Assembly (NCBI GenBank): GCA_030614305.1 | Contig: JAUWKH010000020.1 | Coordinates: forward strand, 1-11,686 | Reading direction: 5' to 3' | Length of the DNA stretch: 11,686 nt | Origin: Bacteroidota bacterium | GTDB taxonomy: Bacteria > Bacteroidota > Bacteroidia > Bacteroidales > JADFUO01 | Part shown: one piece after another, positions 1-6,479 of the stretch | How the letters are laid out: each line of letters begins with the position of its first letter | Numbering within the stretch: the stretch's first letter is position 1 | Program-made: the position numbers and the translations under genes | The notes under the pieces: model-generated | What the model saw: only the letters and a program-made list of their open reading frames with translations | Told to the model about the DNA's origin: nothing | Databases searched by the model: none

Positions 1-111
1 ACTAATGGTTGGTTTTTTATCAACAGTATCATCATCGCTTTTTTTACAAGCAGATATAATTGTAAGTCCCGACAAAATAACTGCTATGAATAAATAACTT
101 AGTTTTTTCAT
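1..111 (-). CDS. N-terminus of a small lipoprotein, cut by the left window edge
   Basis: Reading down from ATG at 111-109, 37 codons stay open to the window edge. The product starts MKKLSYLFIAVILSGL, a lysine-tipped hydrophobic leader, and reaches a lipobox-like ISAC at residues 19-22. The mature part would start at Cys22 and continue KKSDDD, a charged tether common after the lipidated Cys in Bacteroidetes. This is a signal peptidase II-type start, so an envelope lipoprotein is expected. The acidic residues after Cys-Lys-Lys may fit surface export, but that is only suggestive. Function cannot be judged because the body lies outside the window. It is transcribed away from pcm, 68 bases downstream of the pcm stop on the same strand, with a possible promoter box of its own at 159-166. 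Confidence 0.75.
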   Translation of the reverse strand, partial: MKKLSYLFIAVILSGLTIISACKKSDDDTVDKKPTIS

Positions 112-158
112 TTTTAAAGATTTAATTGGTTAATAATATTAATTAATGAATTTAAACG

Positions 159-166
159 CAAAGATA
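159..166 (-). promoter_or_regulatory. Possible -7 box for the left-edge lipoprotein
   Basis: On the minus strand this reads TATCTTTG, a match to the Bacteroidetes -7 consensus TAnnTTTG. It lies in the 68-base gap between the pcm stop and the lipoprotein ATG and would give a leader of roughly 40 bases. No clear -33 TTTG is seen at the expected distance, so the call is tentative. Confidence 0.35.
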
Positions 167-179
167 GTATAAATATTAT

Positions 180-827
180 TTAGTCATCAGCTTTATCTTT
201 CAGCAGAGGCACAAACCTGAATGTTCCATGTTCGTATTCTTCAGTGGTGTTTTCAGAAGTTTTAACAATACTTTTCATAATTTGAAAATCGGAGTTGCCG
301 ACAGGAGCTACAAGAATACCACCGATTTTTAATTGTTCTATCAGGTTTTTTGGAGCAAATGGGGCAGCCGCAGTAATAAGAATTTTATCAAAAGGTGCAA
401 AAGTAGGCAGTCCTTTATATCCATCACCGTAAAATAACTTTGGATTATAACCTATTGAAGGAAGAAAAATTTTTGACTTCTGATATAATTTTTTTTGCCG
501 TTCGATTGAAAAGACTTTAGCACCTAATTCTATTAAAACACATGCCTGATAACCCGATCCGGTGCCAATTTCCAATACTTTATCCCCTTTCTTAATTTTT
601 AAAAGTTCTGTTTGAAAAGCTACTGTATATGGTTGAGAAATAGTTTGTCCCGAAGCAATAGGAAAAGGATTATCCTGATAAGCAAATTTAAGAAATGATG
701 AATCCATAAAAAAATGTCGCGGAAGTCTTTCAATTGCTTTTAAAACATTTTCATCCTGTATTCCTTTGTCTCTTATACCTTCAACTAATTTTTTTCTTAA
801 GCCTTTGTGTTTGTATGAGTCAATCAT
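180..827 (-). CDS. pcm: Protein-L-isoaspartate O-methyltransferase
   Basis: Uses S-adenosylmethionine to methylate the abnormal L-isoaspartyl residues that form in ageing proteins, starting their conversion back to normal aspartate. It acts in the cytoplasm. The 215-residue length is usual for the bacterial enzyme. Visible family signatures are RHFF near residue 37, the substrate-side motif GQTISQPY at 60-67, the SAM-binding motif VLEIGTGSGYQ at 84-94, the acidic SVE-like strand FSIER around 106-110, GDG at 134-136, ILITAAAP at 149-156, and the C-terminal FVPLL at 205-209. The ATG start gives the usual N-terminal helix ahead of RHFF. No Shine-Dalgarno is visible, as is normal for this phylum. 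It is divergent from the dehydrogenase gene at 915 and appears to be a stand-alone gene. No surE or other usual partner is in view. Confidence 0.95.
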   Translation of the reverse strand: MIDSYKHKGLRKKLVEGIRDKGIQDENVLKAIERLPRHFFMDSSFLKFAYQDNPFPIASGQTISQPYTVAFQTELLKIKKGDKVLEIGTGSGYQACVLIELGAKVFSIERQKKLYQKSKIFLPSIGYNPKLFYGDGYKGLPTFAPFDKILITAAAPFAPKNLIEQLKIGGILVAPVGNSDFQIMKSIVKTSENTTEEYEHGTFRFVPLLKDKADD

Positions 828-859
828 TTTATGTTAATAGTTTAATAAATAATTTTTTA

Positions 860-867
860 CAAAATTA
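860..867 (-). promoter_or_regulatory. Possible -7 box for pcm
   Basis: The minus strand reads TAATTTTG, fitting TAnnTTTG, 33 bases before the pcm ATG. The region is extremely A/T-rich, so chance matches are likely, and no -33 TTTG is seen at about 20 bases further upstream. It would make the 87-base gap a divergent promoter region together with the plus-strand box at 892-899. Confidence 0.3.
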
Positions 868-891
868 TAATTTATAATAAGTAAATAAAAT

Positions 892-899
892 TACATTTG
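892..899 (+). promoter_or_regulatory. Probable -7 box for the Gfo/Idh/MocA gene
   Basis: TACATTTG matches the Bacteroidetes primary sigma factor -7 consensus TAnnTTTG exactly and ends 15 bases before the ATG at 915. Transcription would start about 10 bases before the start codon, giving a very short leader. The -33 position holds only A/T-rich sequence without a clear TTTG. Confidence 0.5.
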
Positions 900-914
900 C
901 AAAAATTTTAATAA

Positions 915-1901
915 ATGCTGAAAATTGGAGTTTTAGGTGCAGGGCATCTTGGTAAAATACATATAAAGTGTATAAAAGAAATTCAGGAATATCAATTAGT
1001 TGGGTTTTATGATCCTGATATAGTTAATGCTGAAAAAGTAGAAAAAGAATTTGGTATTAAATATTTCAATTCCATTGATAGTCTTATTGAAGCTGTTAAT
1101 GTGGTAGATATTGTAACACCAACGGTTTCACATTTTAACTGTGCTGTAAAAGCATTGAAAAAGTTTAAAAATGTTTTTATAGAAAAACCGGTAGTTACAA
1201 CGCCTGAGGAAGCCAATCGGTTAATTTCCCTTACTGACGAGGCAAATGTAAAAGTTCAGGTCGGGCATGTTGAAAGGTTTAATCCTGCCTTTATTGCAGC
1301 AAAACCATATTTTACTCAGCCTATGTTTATTGAAACTCACCGTTTGGCACAATTCAACCCGCGTGGTACTGATGTACCTGTTGTTCTTGATTTAATGATA
1401 CACGATATTGATATTGTTTTAAGCGTAGTAAAATCAAATATTAAAAAGATAAGTGCAAGTGGTGTTGCTGTAGTAAGCGATACTCCCGATATCACTAATG
1501 CAAGGATTGAGTTTGATAATGGTTGTGTGGCTAACCTCACTGCAAGCAGAATATCAATGAAAAATATGCGTAAATCAAGGTTCTTTCAACGTGATGCATA
1601 TATCTCAGTGGATTTTTTAAGCAAAGAAGCTGAAATTATTCGTATGAAAGATATTAAAGGAAAAATTGATGATCCGTTTGCAATGATTATTGATCTCGGC
1701 AAGAATAAAGGTTCAAAACAAATATTTTTTGATAAACCACAAATAAAACCGATTAATGCTATAAAAACCGAATTGGAGTATTTTTACAAATCAATAGTTG
1801 ATAACACAATACCACAGGTAACTATTAATGATGGTTATAACGCATTGGACGTTGCATACAGGATAATTGAAAAGTTAAAATTGTCGATAAATAATTTATA
1901 G
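915..1901 (+). CDS. Gfo/Idh/MocA-family NAD(P)-dependent dehydrogenase, GnnA-like
   Basis: A 328-residue oxidoreductase of the Gfo/Idh/MocA family, which oxidises or reduces hydroxyl/keto groups on sugars and nucleotide sugars. The N-terminal Rossmann fold shows GAGHLG at 8-13 and the family hallmark EKP at 90-92, whose Lys is catalytic in this family. The C-terminal domain has GHVERFNPA at 117-125, HRLAQFNPRGTDV at 142-154 and LDLMIHDIDIVL at 158-169, with the likely catalytic pair Asp159/His163. From memory, this combination (GHVERFNPA, then HRL, then RGTDV, then LDLMIHDIDI) resembles the subgroup often found near lipid A genes, including GnnA, which oxidises UDP-GlcNAc at C3 ahead of transamination. 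That substrate is inferred. No gnnB-type aminotransferase or lpx gene is in the window to support it. A promoter box lies just upstream, and the next gene starts 107 bases downstream on the same strand. Confidence 0.9.
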   Translation: MLKIGVLGAGHLGKIHIKCIKEIQEYQLVGFYDPDIVNAEKVEKEFGIKYFNSIDSLIEAVNVVDIVTPTVSHFNCAVKALKKFKNVFIEKPVVTTPEEANRLISLTDEANVKVQVGHVERFNPAFIAAKPYFTQPMFIETHRLAQFNPRGTDVPVVLDLMIHDIDIVLSVVKSNIKKISASGVAVVSDTPDITNARIEFDNGCVANLTASRISMKNMRKSRFFQRDAYISVDFLSKEAEIIRMKDIKGKIDDPFAMIIDLGKNKGSKQIFFDKPQIKPINAIKTELEYFYKSIVDNTIPQVTINDGYNALDVAYRIIEKLKLSINNL

Positions 1902-1910
1902 TAAATTTTA

Positions 1911-1931
1911 TAAGATTAGTCAGAAATCTTA
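1911..1931. other. Short inverted repeat after the dehydrogenase gene
   Basis: TAAGATT (1911-1917) and AATCTTA (1925-1931) form a 7-base-pair stem with a 7-base loop, beginning 10 bases after the stop codon. It is A/T-rich and not followed by a T-tract, so it is at best a weak terminator or an RNA-end stabiliser. It could equally be chance in such A/T-rich DNA. Confidence 0.25.
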
Positions 1932-2008
1932 ATAAAAATCAGACAATATATTTAAATAAATAACGTTGAAATATTTTGGGCAATAATAATTTTCCAAAAG
2001 CCGGATAT

Positions 2009-2890
2009 ATGAATTTTACATGGAGTAAACTATTATTAGTGATTAGTTTTTTGCCCTTTTTGATTTTATTTATTTCATGTGATAAATTTGAATCCGAGCA
2101 AACCATTCCATCTTATCTTCATATTGATTCAATAGGATTAGTTACAGATTATGAACTGCAAGGAACTGCTTCACATAGTATTTTTGATGTTTGGGTTTAT
2201 GTTGATGATAACTTAATCGGTGTTTTTGAATTGCCGGCAACCTTTCCTGTTTTAAAGGAAGGTACTCATAAACTAACATTAAAGCCGGGTATTAAAATGA
2301 ATGGAATTGCAGCCACTCGAATACCTTATCCGTTTTATGAATCAATTATTTATGAAAATTTTAATTTTATTATTGATAATATTGATACTGTAAATCCAAC
2401 AACTCAATATATGTCGAATACTCAGTTTACATGGATGGAAGATTTTGAATCCGGAAGTATCTCATTAGAACCTACAACAAAAAGCGATACAACAATTGAT
2501 ACAACTGCTTATAATTCACCTTTAGTATTTCAGGGACATTATTCAGGTGTTTCTTATTTGGATATTTCACGCAATTTTTTGGAAATTGCCACAAAAGATT
2601 CCTATGAATTGCCAGGACTTGGTTCACCTGTATTTTTAGAGCTTAATTTTAAAATCAATAATTTAGTTGTTATTGGTGTATATGCACAATCAATCAGTCA
2701 GATTGAACAAATACCGATTATAATTCTCAATAATACAGATAGTTGGAAGAAAATATATATTAATTTTACTCCTACTGTAAGCGGATCAACTGATGCTAAT
2801 GATTTTAAAGTATATTTTCAAGCAAATAATGAGATTGGAATAACGCAAGTTGAATTATTGTTTGATAATATTAAATTAGTTCACAGATAA
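2009..2890 (+). CDS. Predicted lipoprotein with C-terminal beta-sandwich-like domain
   Basis: I do not recognise a named family. The ATG at 2009 is preferred to an in-frame TTG at 1976, because from 2009 the 293-residue product starts with a clean signal peptide (MNFTWSK, then a hydrophobic run at 8-23) ending in the lipobox FISC, with lipidated Cys24. Residues about 35-125 are short beta-prone segments (DVWVYVDDNLIG, then a KEGTHKLTLKPG turn near 83-94) like small Ig/PEGA-type domains. A linker rich in Thr/Ser/Asp spans about 150-168. Residues about 170-293 end in a pattern (WKKIYINF, FKVYF, VELLFDNIKLV) like jelly-roll carbohydrate-binding modules, but this is inferred from the pattern only. 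It lies 25 bases before the sugar-phosphotransferase gene, so the two are probably co-transcribed, which suggests a role in export or anchoring of a surface glycan. No -7 box was found just upstream. Confidence 0.75.
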   Translation: MNFTWSKLLLVISFLPFLILFISCDKFESEQTIPSYLHIDSIGLVTDYELQGTASHSIFDVWVYVDDNLIGVFELPATFPVLKEGTHKLTLKPGIKMNGIAATRIPYPFYESIIYENFNFIIDNIDTVNPTTQYMSNTQFTWMEDFESGSISLEPTTKSDTTIDTTAYNSPLVFQGHYSGVSYLDISRNFLEIATKDSYELPGLGSPVFLELNFKINNLVVIGVYAQSISQIEQIPIIILNNTDSWKKIYINFTPTVSGSTDANDFKVYFQANNEIGITQVELLFDNIKLVHR

Positions 2891-2915
2891 CAGATAAAAG
2901 AATAATTATAATAGA

Positions 2916-4331
2916 ATGAATAAAAAACGACAGGTAATAAAATATGTGATAGCTGATTTTGTGTCTGCTGCACTTGCCTGGAGTATATTCTTTATTTATA
3001 GAAAATACACCGTAAATCCCCAGGTTTTCAGTAATTGGGAAGATATTCTTGGAGATGAAAAATTCTGGATAGGTATTATAGCTGTTCCTCTTTTCTGGTT
3101 ATTACTTTATGTTTTAATAGGTACTTACCGGAAAATATACAGGAAATCAAGGTTAAAAGAATTTGGGCAAACAGTGTTGGTATCGTTTATTGGAGTTATT
3201 ATAATATTTTTCGCACTGATACTGGATGATATTATTATTTCTTATAAATCATATTACCAATCATTTATAGTATTATACCTGCTTCAATTTTCATTTACCT
3301 ATTTTTTCAGGTTGATTTTAACCTCAATAACGGTTTATAAAATTCACAACAGGATAATAGGATTTAATACTATTATAGTTGGAAGTAATGGAAATGCAAT
3401 ATCAATATATGAACAGATTGAAAATCAGGAAAAATCTTCGGGAAATATTTTTGTTGGTTTTGTTAATGCCATTCATTATGATGATTATAAGATAGCCAAA
3501 TATTTACCTCGTTTGGGACATTATAAAGATTTAAAATCAATAATTAAAAAATATAATATAAAAGAAGTAGTAATCGCGATTGAAAGAAATGAGCACAAGA
3601 CTGTTGAGGAAATAATTACCGAGCTTGAAGAAACAAATGTTATCATCAAAATTATTCCTATGATGCAGGATTATTTGATGGGAGCAGTAAAGATGACTTC
3701 AATTTTTCATACTCCACTTATCCAGATTTCCCCTGATTTAATGCCTGCATGGCAGCAATCATTAAAAAGAATAATAGATATTGTTGTTTCGGTTATTGCA
3801 ATGATTTTATTAATTCCTTTTTATGCTTTTACTGCTATTGGAATAAAATTATCTTCAAAGGGTCCGATTTTATTTTCACAAGAACGTGTTGGAATACATG
3901 GTAAGGTATTTCATATGCATAAATTCAGGTCAATGTATGCTGATGCTGAAAAAAACGGACCTCAATTATCATCCGAGAATGATAACAGGATTACTGCTTT
4001 CGGAAAATTTTTAAGAAAAGTAAGATTAGATGAAATCCCACAGTTTTATACTGTTTTAAAAGGTGATATGTCATTAGTAGGTCCTCGGCCGGAACGCCAG
4101 TTTTATATTGATAAGATTGTTGAACAGTCACCTCATTATAAATTACTGCATAAAGTTAAACCTGGAATAACTTCATGGGGACAAGTAAAATACGGATATG
4201 CCTCAAATGTGGATGAAATGACTGACCGTCTGAAATTTGATATTCTATATATTGAAAATATGTCGCTGGCAATGGATTTTAAAATTTTGATTTATACTGT
4301 CTTAATTGTATTGCAGGGGAGAGGGAAATAA
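2916..4331 (+). CDS. Polyprenyl-phosphate sugar-1-phosphate transferase (WbaP/WcaJ-type)
   Basis: Catalyses the first membrane step of glycan assembly, moving a sugar-1-phosphate from a nucleotide sugar to undecaprenyl phosphate at the inner membrane. The 471 residues show the complete large-family layout. Four N-terminal membrane helices lie at roughly 10-28, 50-70, 86-104 and 116-138. A nucleotide-binding-like middle domain starts NTIIVGSNGN at 151-160. A membrane-inserted helix lies near 286-308, followed by the catalytic domain. Catalytic-domain motifs are KRIIDI at 284-289, ERVGIHGK at 323-330, KFRSM at 336-340, LDEIPQ at 371-376 with the Asp372-Glu373 catalytic pair, GDMSLVGPRPER at 383-394 and PGITSWGQV at 416-424. 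The donor sugar cannot be read from sequence. It is probably co-transcribed with the lipoprotein upstream and ends 8 bases from the convergent DUF4294 gene. No flippase, polymerase or other glycosyltransferase is in view, so the rest of its pathway must be elsewhere. Confidence 0.93.
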   Translation: MNKKRQVIKYVIADFVSAALAWSIFFIYRKYTVNPQVFSNWEDILGDEKFWIGIIAVPLFWLLLYVLIGTYRKIYRKSRLKEFGQTVLVSFIGVIIIFFALILDDIIISYKSYYQSFIVLYLLQFSFTYFFRLILTSITVYKIHNRIIGFNTIIVGSNGNAISIYEQIENQEKSSGNIFVGFVNAIHYDDYKIAKYLPRLGHYKDLKSIIKKYNIKEVVIAIERNEHKTVEEIITELEETNVIIKIIPMMQDYLMGAVKMTSIFHTPLIQISPDLMPAWQQSLKRIIDIVVSVIAMILLIPFYAFTAIGIKLSSKGPILFSQERVGIHGKVFHMHKFRSMYADAEKNGPQLSSENDNRITAFGKFLRKVRLDEIPQFYTVLKGDMSLVGPRPERQFYIDKIVEQSPHYKLLHKVKPGITSWGQVKYGYASNVDEMTDRLKFDILYIENMSLAMDFKILIYTVLIVLQGRGK

Positions 4332-4339
4332 ATTATAAT

Positions 4340-4924
4340 CTAAATTGATCCGTTTTCAATCATTAAAACAATTATTTCAATATTTTTATCTTCGCCTTCC
4401 GGATCGTATTTTGTTTTTAAGTTATAGCCGAAAATTTTTGCAAAAGTTTGCCAGAAAAAAGCAATAAATTTACCTCGTAGTTCCTGAACTAATTCAAATG
4501 ATGAATTTCCTGTTTCCCTGTCAATAAGTTTAATCAGAATTTTTCCCTGCGAAAATGTCAGGCTGCGTAGATCATCACCAAATTCATCTTTAAGCTCTTT
4601 TTCAACCTGTCGAATAAGTTTTCGTTTTTCCTTCTCACTTGACATAGTTAAGAATATTTCATTATATTCTTGCAACTTTATTCCTGCCAATTTTGCATAG
4701 GGATAAACCTTTTTAACATTTTTAATAAGGCGGCTTAGTTTCCGGGCTTTTCTTTTGCTTTTAATAATTTTAAATGAATATACATTTATTTCAGGAAGCT
4801 TGATTATTGGAACAGTATCTCCATCAATAATACGTGCAAAAACAACTATTCTATCGTTTTCCTGCGAAAAACCCTGGTTCGAGGCTATTATTAAAAAACT
4901 TAATATGCAAATAAATTTTTTCAT
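4340..4924 (-). CDS. Secreted DUF4294-like protein of unknown function
   Basis: A 194-residue protein with an N-terminal signal peptide (MKKFICILSFLIIA, cleavage likely near residues 20-21 at GFSQ/EN), so it is expected in the periplasm or outer envelope. It has the look of the Bacteroidetes-specific DUF4294 family: DGDTVPIIKLPEINVYS at 34-50, VYPYAKLAG at 73-81, LIDRETGNSSFELV at 133-146 and FWQTFAKIFGYNLKTKYDP at 157-175. The segment about 53-115 is strongly basic and helical (KSKRKARKLSRLIKNVKK, later EKEKRKLIRQVEKELKDEF), suggesting a coiled or charged binding surface. No catalytic motif is evident. The family assignment is from recall and its role is unknown. It is convergent with the sugar transferase, and a palindrome lies 47 bases upstream of its start. 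Its 215-base separation from clpX suggests independent transcription. Confidence 0.85.
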   Translation of the reverse strand: MKKFICILSFLIIASNQGFSQENDRIVVFARIIDGDTVPIIKLPEINVYSFKIIKSKRKARKLSRLIKNVKKVYPYAKLAGIKLQEYNEIFLTMSSEKEKRKLIRQVEKELKDEFGDDLRSLTFSQGKILIKLIDRETGNSSFELVQELRGKFIAFFWQTFAKIFGYNLKTKYDPEGEDKNIEIIVLMIENGSI

Positions 4925-4970
4925 TAAATAATCTGAGAAAAATCAATAATTATGCCATTAAAAGAATTTC

Positions 4971-4984
4971 ACAAATTAATTTGT
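4971..4984. promoter_or_regulatory. Perfect 14-base palindrome upstream of the DUF4294 gene
   Basis: ACAAATTAATTTGT is its own reverse complement. Beyond one mismatched pair the symmetry continues for two more pairs on each side (4968-4969 with 4986-4987). Its inner edge is 47 bases upstream of the ATG at 4924. A repressor or activator site is possible, but the sequence is A/T-rich and no regulator is encoded nearby. Confidence 0.3.
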
Positions 4985-5083
4985 AAAGACACCATTATAG
5001 GAGAAATTGTTAATAATTAATACCGGATGATGATTTCTTATTATAATGGAATAAGACACAAGGCTGAAAAAAAAACAGAAAAT

Positions 5084-5118
5084 TGCCGACTGCCTGCTGC
5101 CGTTGCTGCTGCCACTGC
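5084..5118. repeat. G/C-rich degenerate heptamer repeat downstream of clpX
   Basis: On the plus strand, units TGCCGAC, TGCCTGC and TGCCGTT follow each other exactly (5084-5104). Then comes a 5-base GCTGC and a fourth unit TGCCACT (5110-5116). The block is far richer in G/C than its surroundings and is flanked on the left by a run of nine A (5067-5075). TGCTAAG at 5116-5122 recurs at 5138-5144 across the clpX stop codon, and GCCACT at 5111-5116 recurs at 5144-5149. No strong hairpin can form, because one strand is almost only GGCAGCA-type sequence, so it is not a plain terminator. On the clpX coding strand the block is followed by nine T. The rest of the 4925-5139 gap holds the palindrome at 4971 and otherwise featureless A/T-rich DNA. 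Confidence 0.65.
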
Positions 5119-5139
5119 TAAGTTGTTAAATAACTATTG

Positions 5140-6378
5140 CTAAGCCACTCTAAGCCTTGAAGTGTTTGTTTTATTAAATTTTTTCTCAGCGTATGAAAGT
5201 GTAATATTCAGTTCTTTTGATTTATTATTTGAAGGCAATTCAAACATTGCATCAGTTAAAATTATTTCAATAATTGAACGTAATCCACGGGCACCAAGTT
5301 TGGATTCAATGGATCTGTCAACAATATAATTCAAAACATTTTCATCAAAATTTAGTTTAATATTATCCATTTCGAATAACTTTGTAAACTGCTTTACAAG
5401 TGCATTTTTAGGTTCTGTAAGAATTCGTCTTAATGTTTCTTCTTTTAAAGGATGCAAATAAGTGATAACCGGTAAACGACCGACAATTTCAGGTATCAGT
5501 CCATAAGATTTTAAATCGGATGGTGCGATGTATTGCAGCATATTATCTTTATCAATCTTTTCTTTTTCTTTATTGGTATTGTAGCCGATAATATTGGTTT
5601 GCAATCGCGAACCAATAATTTTATCAATACCATGAAATGCACCTCCTGTAATAAAGAGAATATTTTGTGTATTTATTTGTATCATTTTTTGTTCGGGATG
5701 CTTGCGTCCTCCGTGCGGAGGTACATTAACAACAGCTCCTTCAAGAAGTTTCAGCAATGCTTGTTGAACACCCTCACCCGAAACATCGCGGGTTATTGAA
5801 GGGTTATCACTTTTTCTGGATATTTTGTCTATCTCATCAATAAAAATTATGCCTTTTTCGGCAGCTTCTACATTATAATCGGCTACCTGAAGCAATCTTG
5901 ATAAAATACTTTCAACATCTTCGCCAACATAACCTGCTTCAGTTAAAACTGTTGCATCAGCAATACAAAACGGCACATGAAGCATTTTTGCTATGGTTCT
6001 CGCTAAAAGAGTTTTACCGGTTCCAGTATCGCCAACAATAATTATATTAGATTTTTCAATTTCAACATCCTGATCTTTAGCTTTTGACTGAGGCTGGTTA
6101 ATTCTTTTATAATGATTATAGACTGCAACAGCTAAAACTTTTTTGGCTTCTTCCTGCCCGATAACATATTGGTCGAGGTGATTTTTTATTTCAAAAGGTT
6201 TAAGAAGTTTAACATCATGAGAGTCAATGTGGTATTTGGCAGGCATTTCTTTTTTTACAATTTGTTGAGCTTGATCAACACAATAATCGCAGATATGAGC
6301 ATTTAACCCTGCTATGAGTACATTTGTATCGGATTTTTTCCTGCCGCAGAATGAACAAGAATCAGTTTTTTTTGCCAT
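5140..6378 (-). CDS. clpX: ATP-dependent Clp protease, ATPase/unfoldase subunit ClpX
   Basis: A hexameric AAA+ unfoldase that recognises tagged or misfolded proteins, unfolds them with ATP and feeds them into ClpP. The 412 residues match the family's usual length. The N-terminal zinc-binding domain has Cys8, Cys11, Cys30 and Cys33. The AAA+ module shows Walker A GDTGTGKT at 116-123, pore loop GYVG at 149-152, Walker B IIFIDEID at 177-184, RKH pore loop at 225-227, [12 protein letters not shown] at 293-304 and sensor-2 GARGLRS at 362-368. The ClpP-docking loop reads IGY at 264-266 in place of the textbook IGF, keeping an aromatic residue. All catalytic parts are intact. It follows clpP by 101 bases on the same strand, and no separate promoter box was found in the gap, so read-through from tig-clpP is likely. 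An AT-only hairpin abuts the start codon. Confidence 0.98.
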   Translation of the reverse strand: MAKKTDSCSFCGRKKSDTNVLIAGLNAHICDYCVDQAQQIVKKEMPAKYHIDSHDVKLLKPFEIKNHLDQYVIGQEEAKKVLAVAVYNHYKRINQPQSKAKDQDVEIEKSNIIIVGDTGTGKTLLARTIAKMLHVPFCIADATVLTEAGYVGEDVESILSRLLQVADYNVEAAEKGIIFIDEIDKISRKSDNPSITRDVSGEGVQQALLKLLEGAVVNVPPHGGRKHPEQKMIQINTQNILFITGGAFHGIDKIIGSRLQTNIIGYNTNKEKEKIDKDNMLQYIAPSDLKSYGLIPEIVGRLPVITYLHPLKEETLRRILTEPKNALVKQFTKLFEMDNIKLNFDENVLNYIVDRSIESKLGARGLRSIIEIILTDAMFELPSNNKSKELNITLSYAEKKFNKTNTSRLRVA

Positions 6379-6406
6379 AATAATAATTGTTAATAGTATT
6401 ATTATT
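6379..6406 (-). other. AT-only hairpin abutting the clpX start codon
   Basis: AATAATAAT (6379-6387) and ATTATTATT (6398-6406) can pair as a 9-base-pair stem with a 10-base loop. It lies in the clpX leader directly before the ATG, where ribosomes would bind. All pairs are A-T, so stability is low. It might tune initiation, but simple A/T-rich composition may explain it. Confidence 0.25.
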
Positions 6407-6448
6407 GTATCAAATTTGTTATAAGTTATACAATTAAAAAAGAATAAA

Positions 6449-6462
6449 ACGTATAACGTATA
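6449..6462. repeat. Two tandem copies of ACGTATA between clpP and clpX
   Basis: ACGTATA occurs twice head to tail in the 101-base clpP-clpX gap, starting 31 bases downstream of the clpP stop on its coding strand. It is a small direct repeat with no known role that I can assign. It could be the remnant of a longer intergenic repeat. Confidence 0.4.
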
Positions 6463-6479
6463 TCATTTAAAATGTAATT

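Noticed and set aside
1007..1540. Minus-strand open frames inside the dehydrogenase gene (67-69 codons)
   Set aside because: Antisense shadows of a well-supported gene, with low-complexity products and no family motif.
1976..2008. Upstream TTG start for the lipoprotein gene
   Set aside because: It would put 11 mostly polar residues before the signal peptide; ATG at 2009 gives a normal lipoprotein leader.
4332..4339. Bidirectional terminator between the convergent transferase and DUF4294 genes
   Set aside because: Only 8 bases separate the stops and no hairpin with a T-tract is visible nearby.
4952..5020. Small plus-strand open frame of 22 codons (starting MPLKEF) in the DUF4294-clpX gap
   Set aside because: Short, no promoter box or recognised product, and it overlaps the palindrome; expected by chance in this DNA.
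5061..5118. Intrinsic terminator for clpX made of the G/C-rich block and nine-T run
   Set aside because: The G/C block cannot form a stable stem, because its repeats are not complementary to each other.
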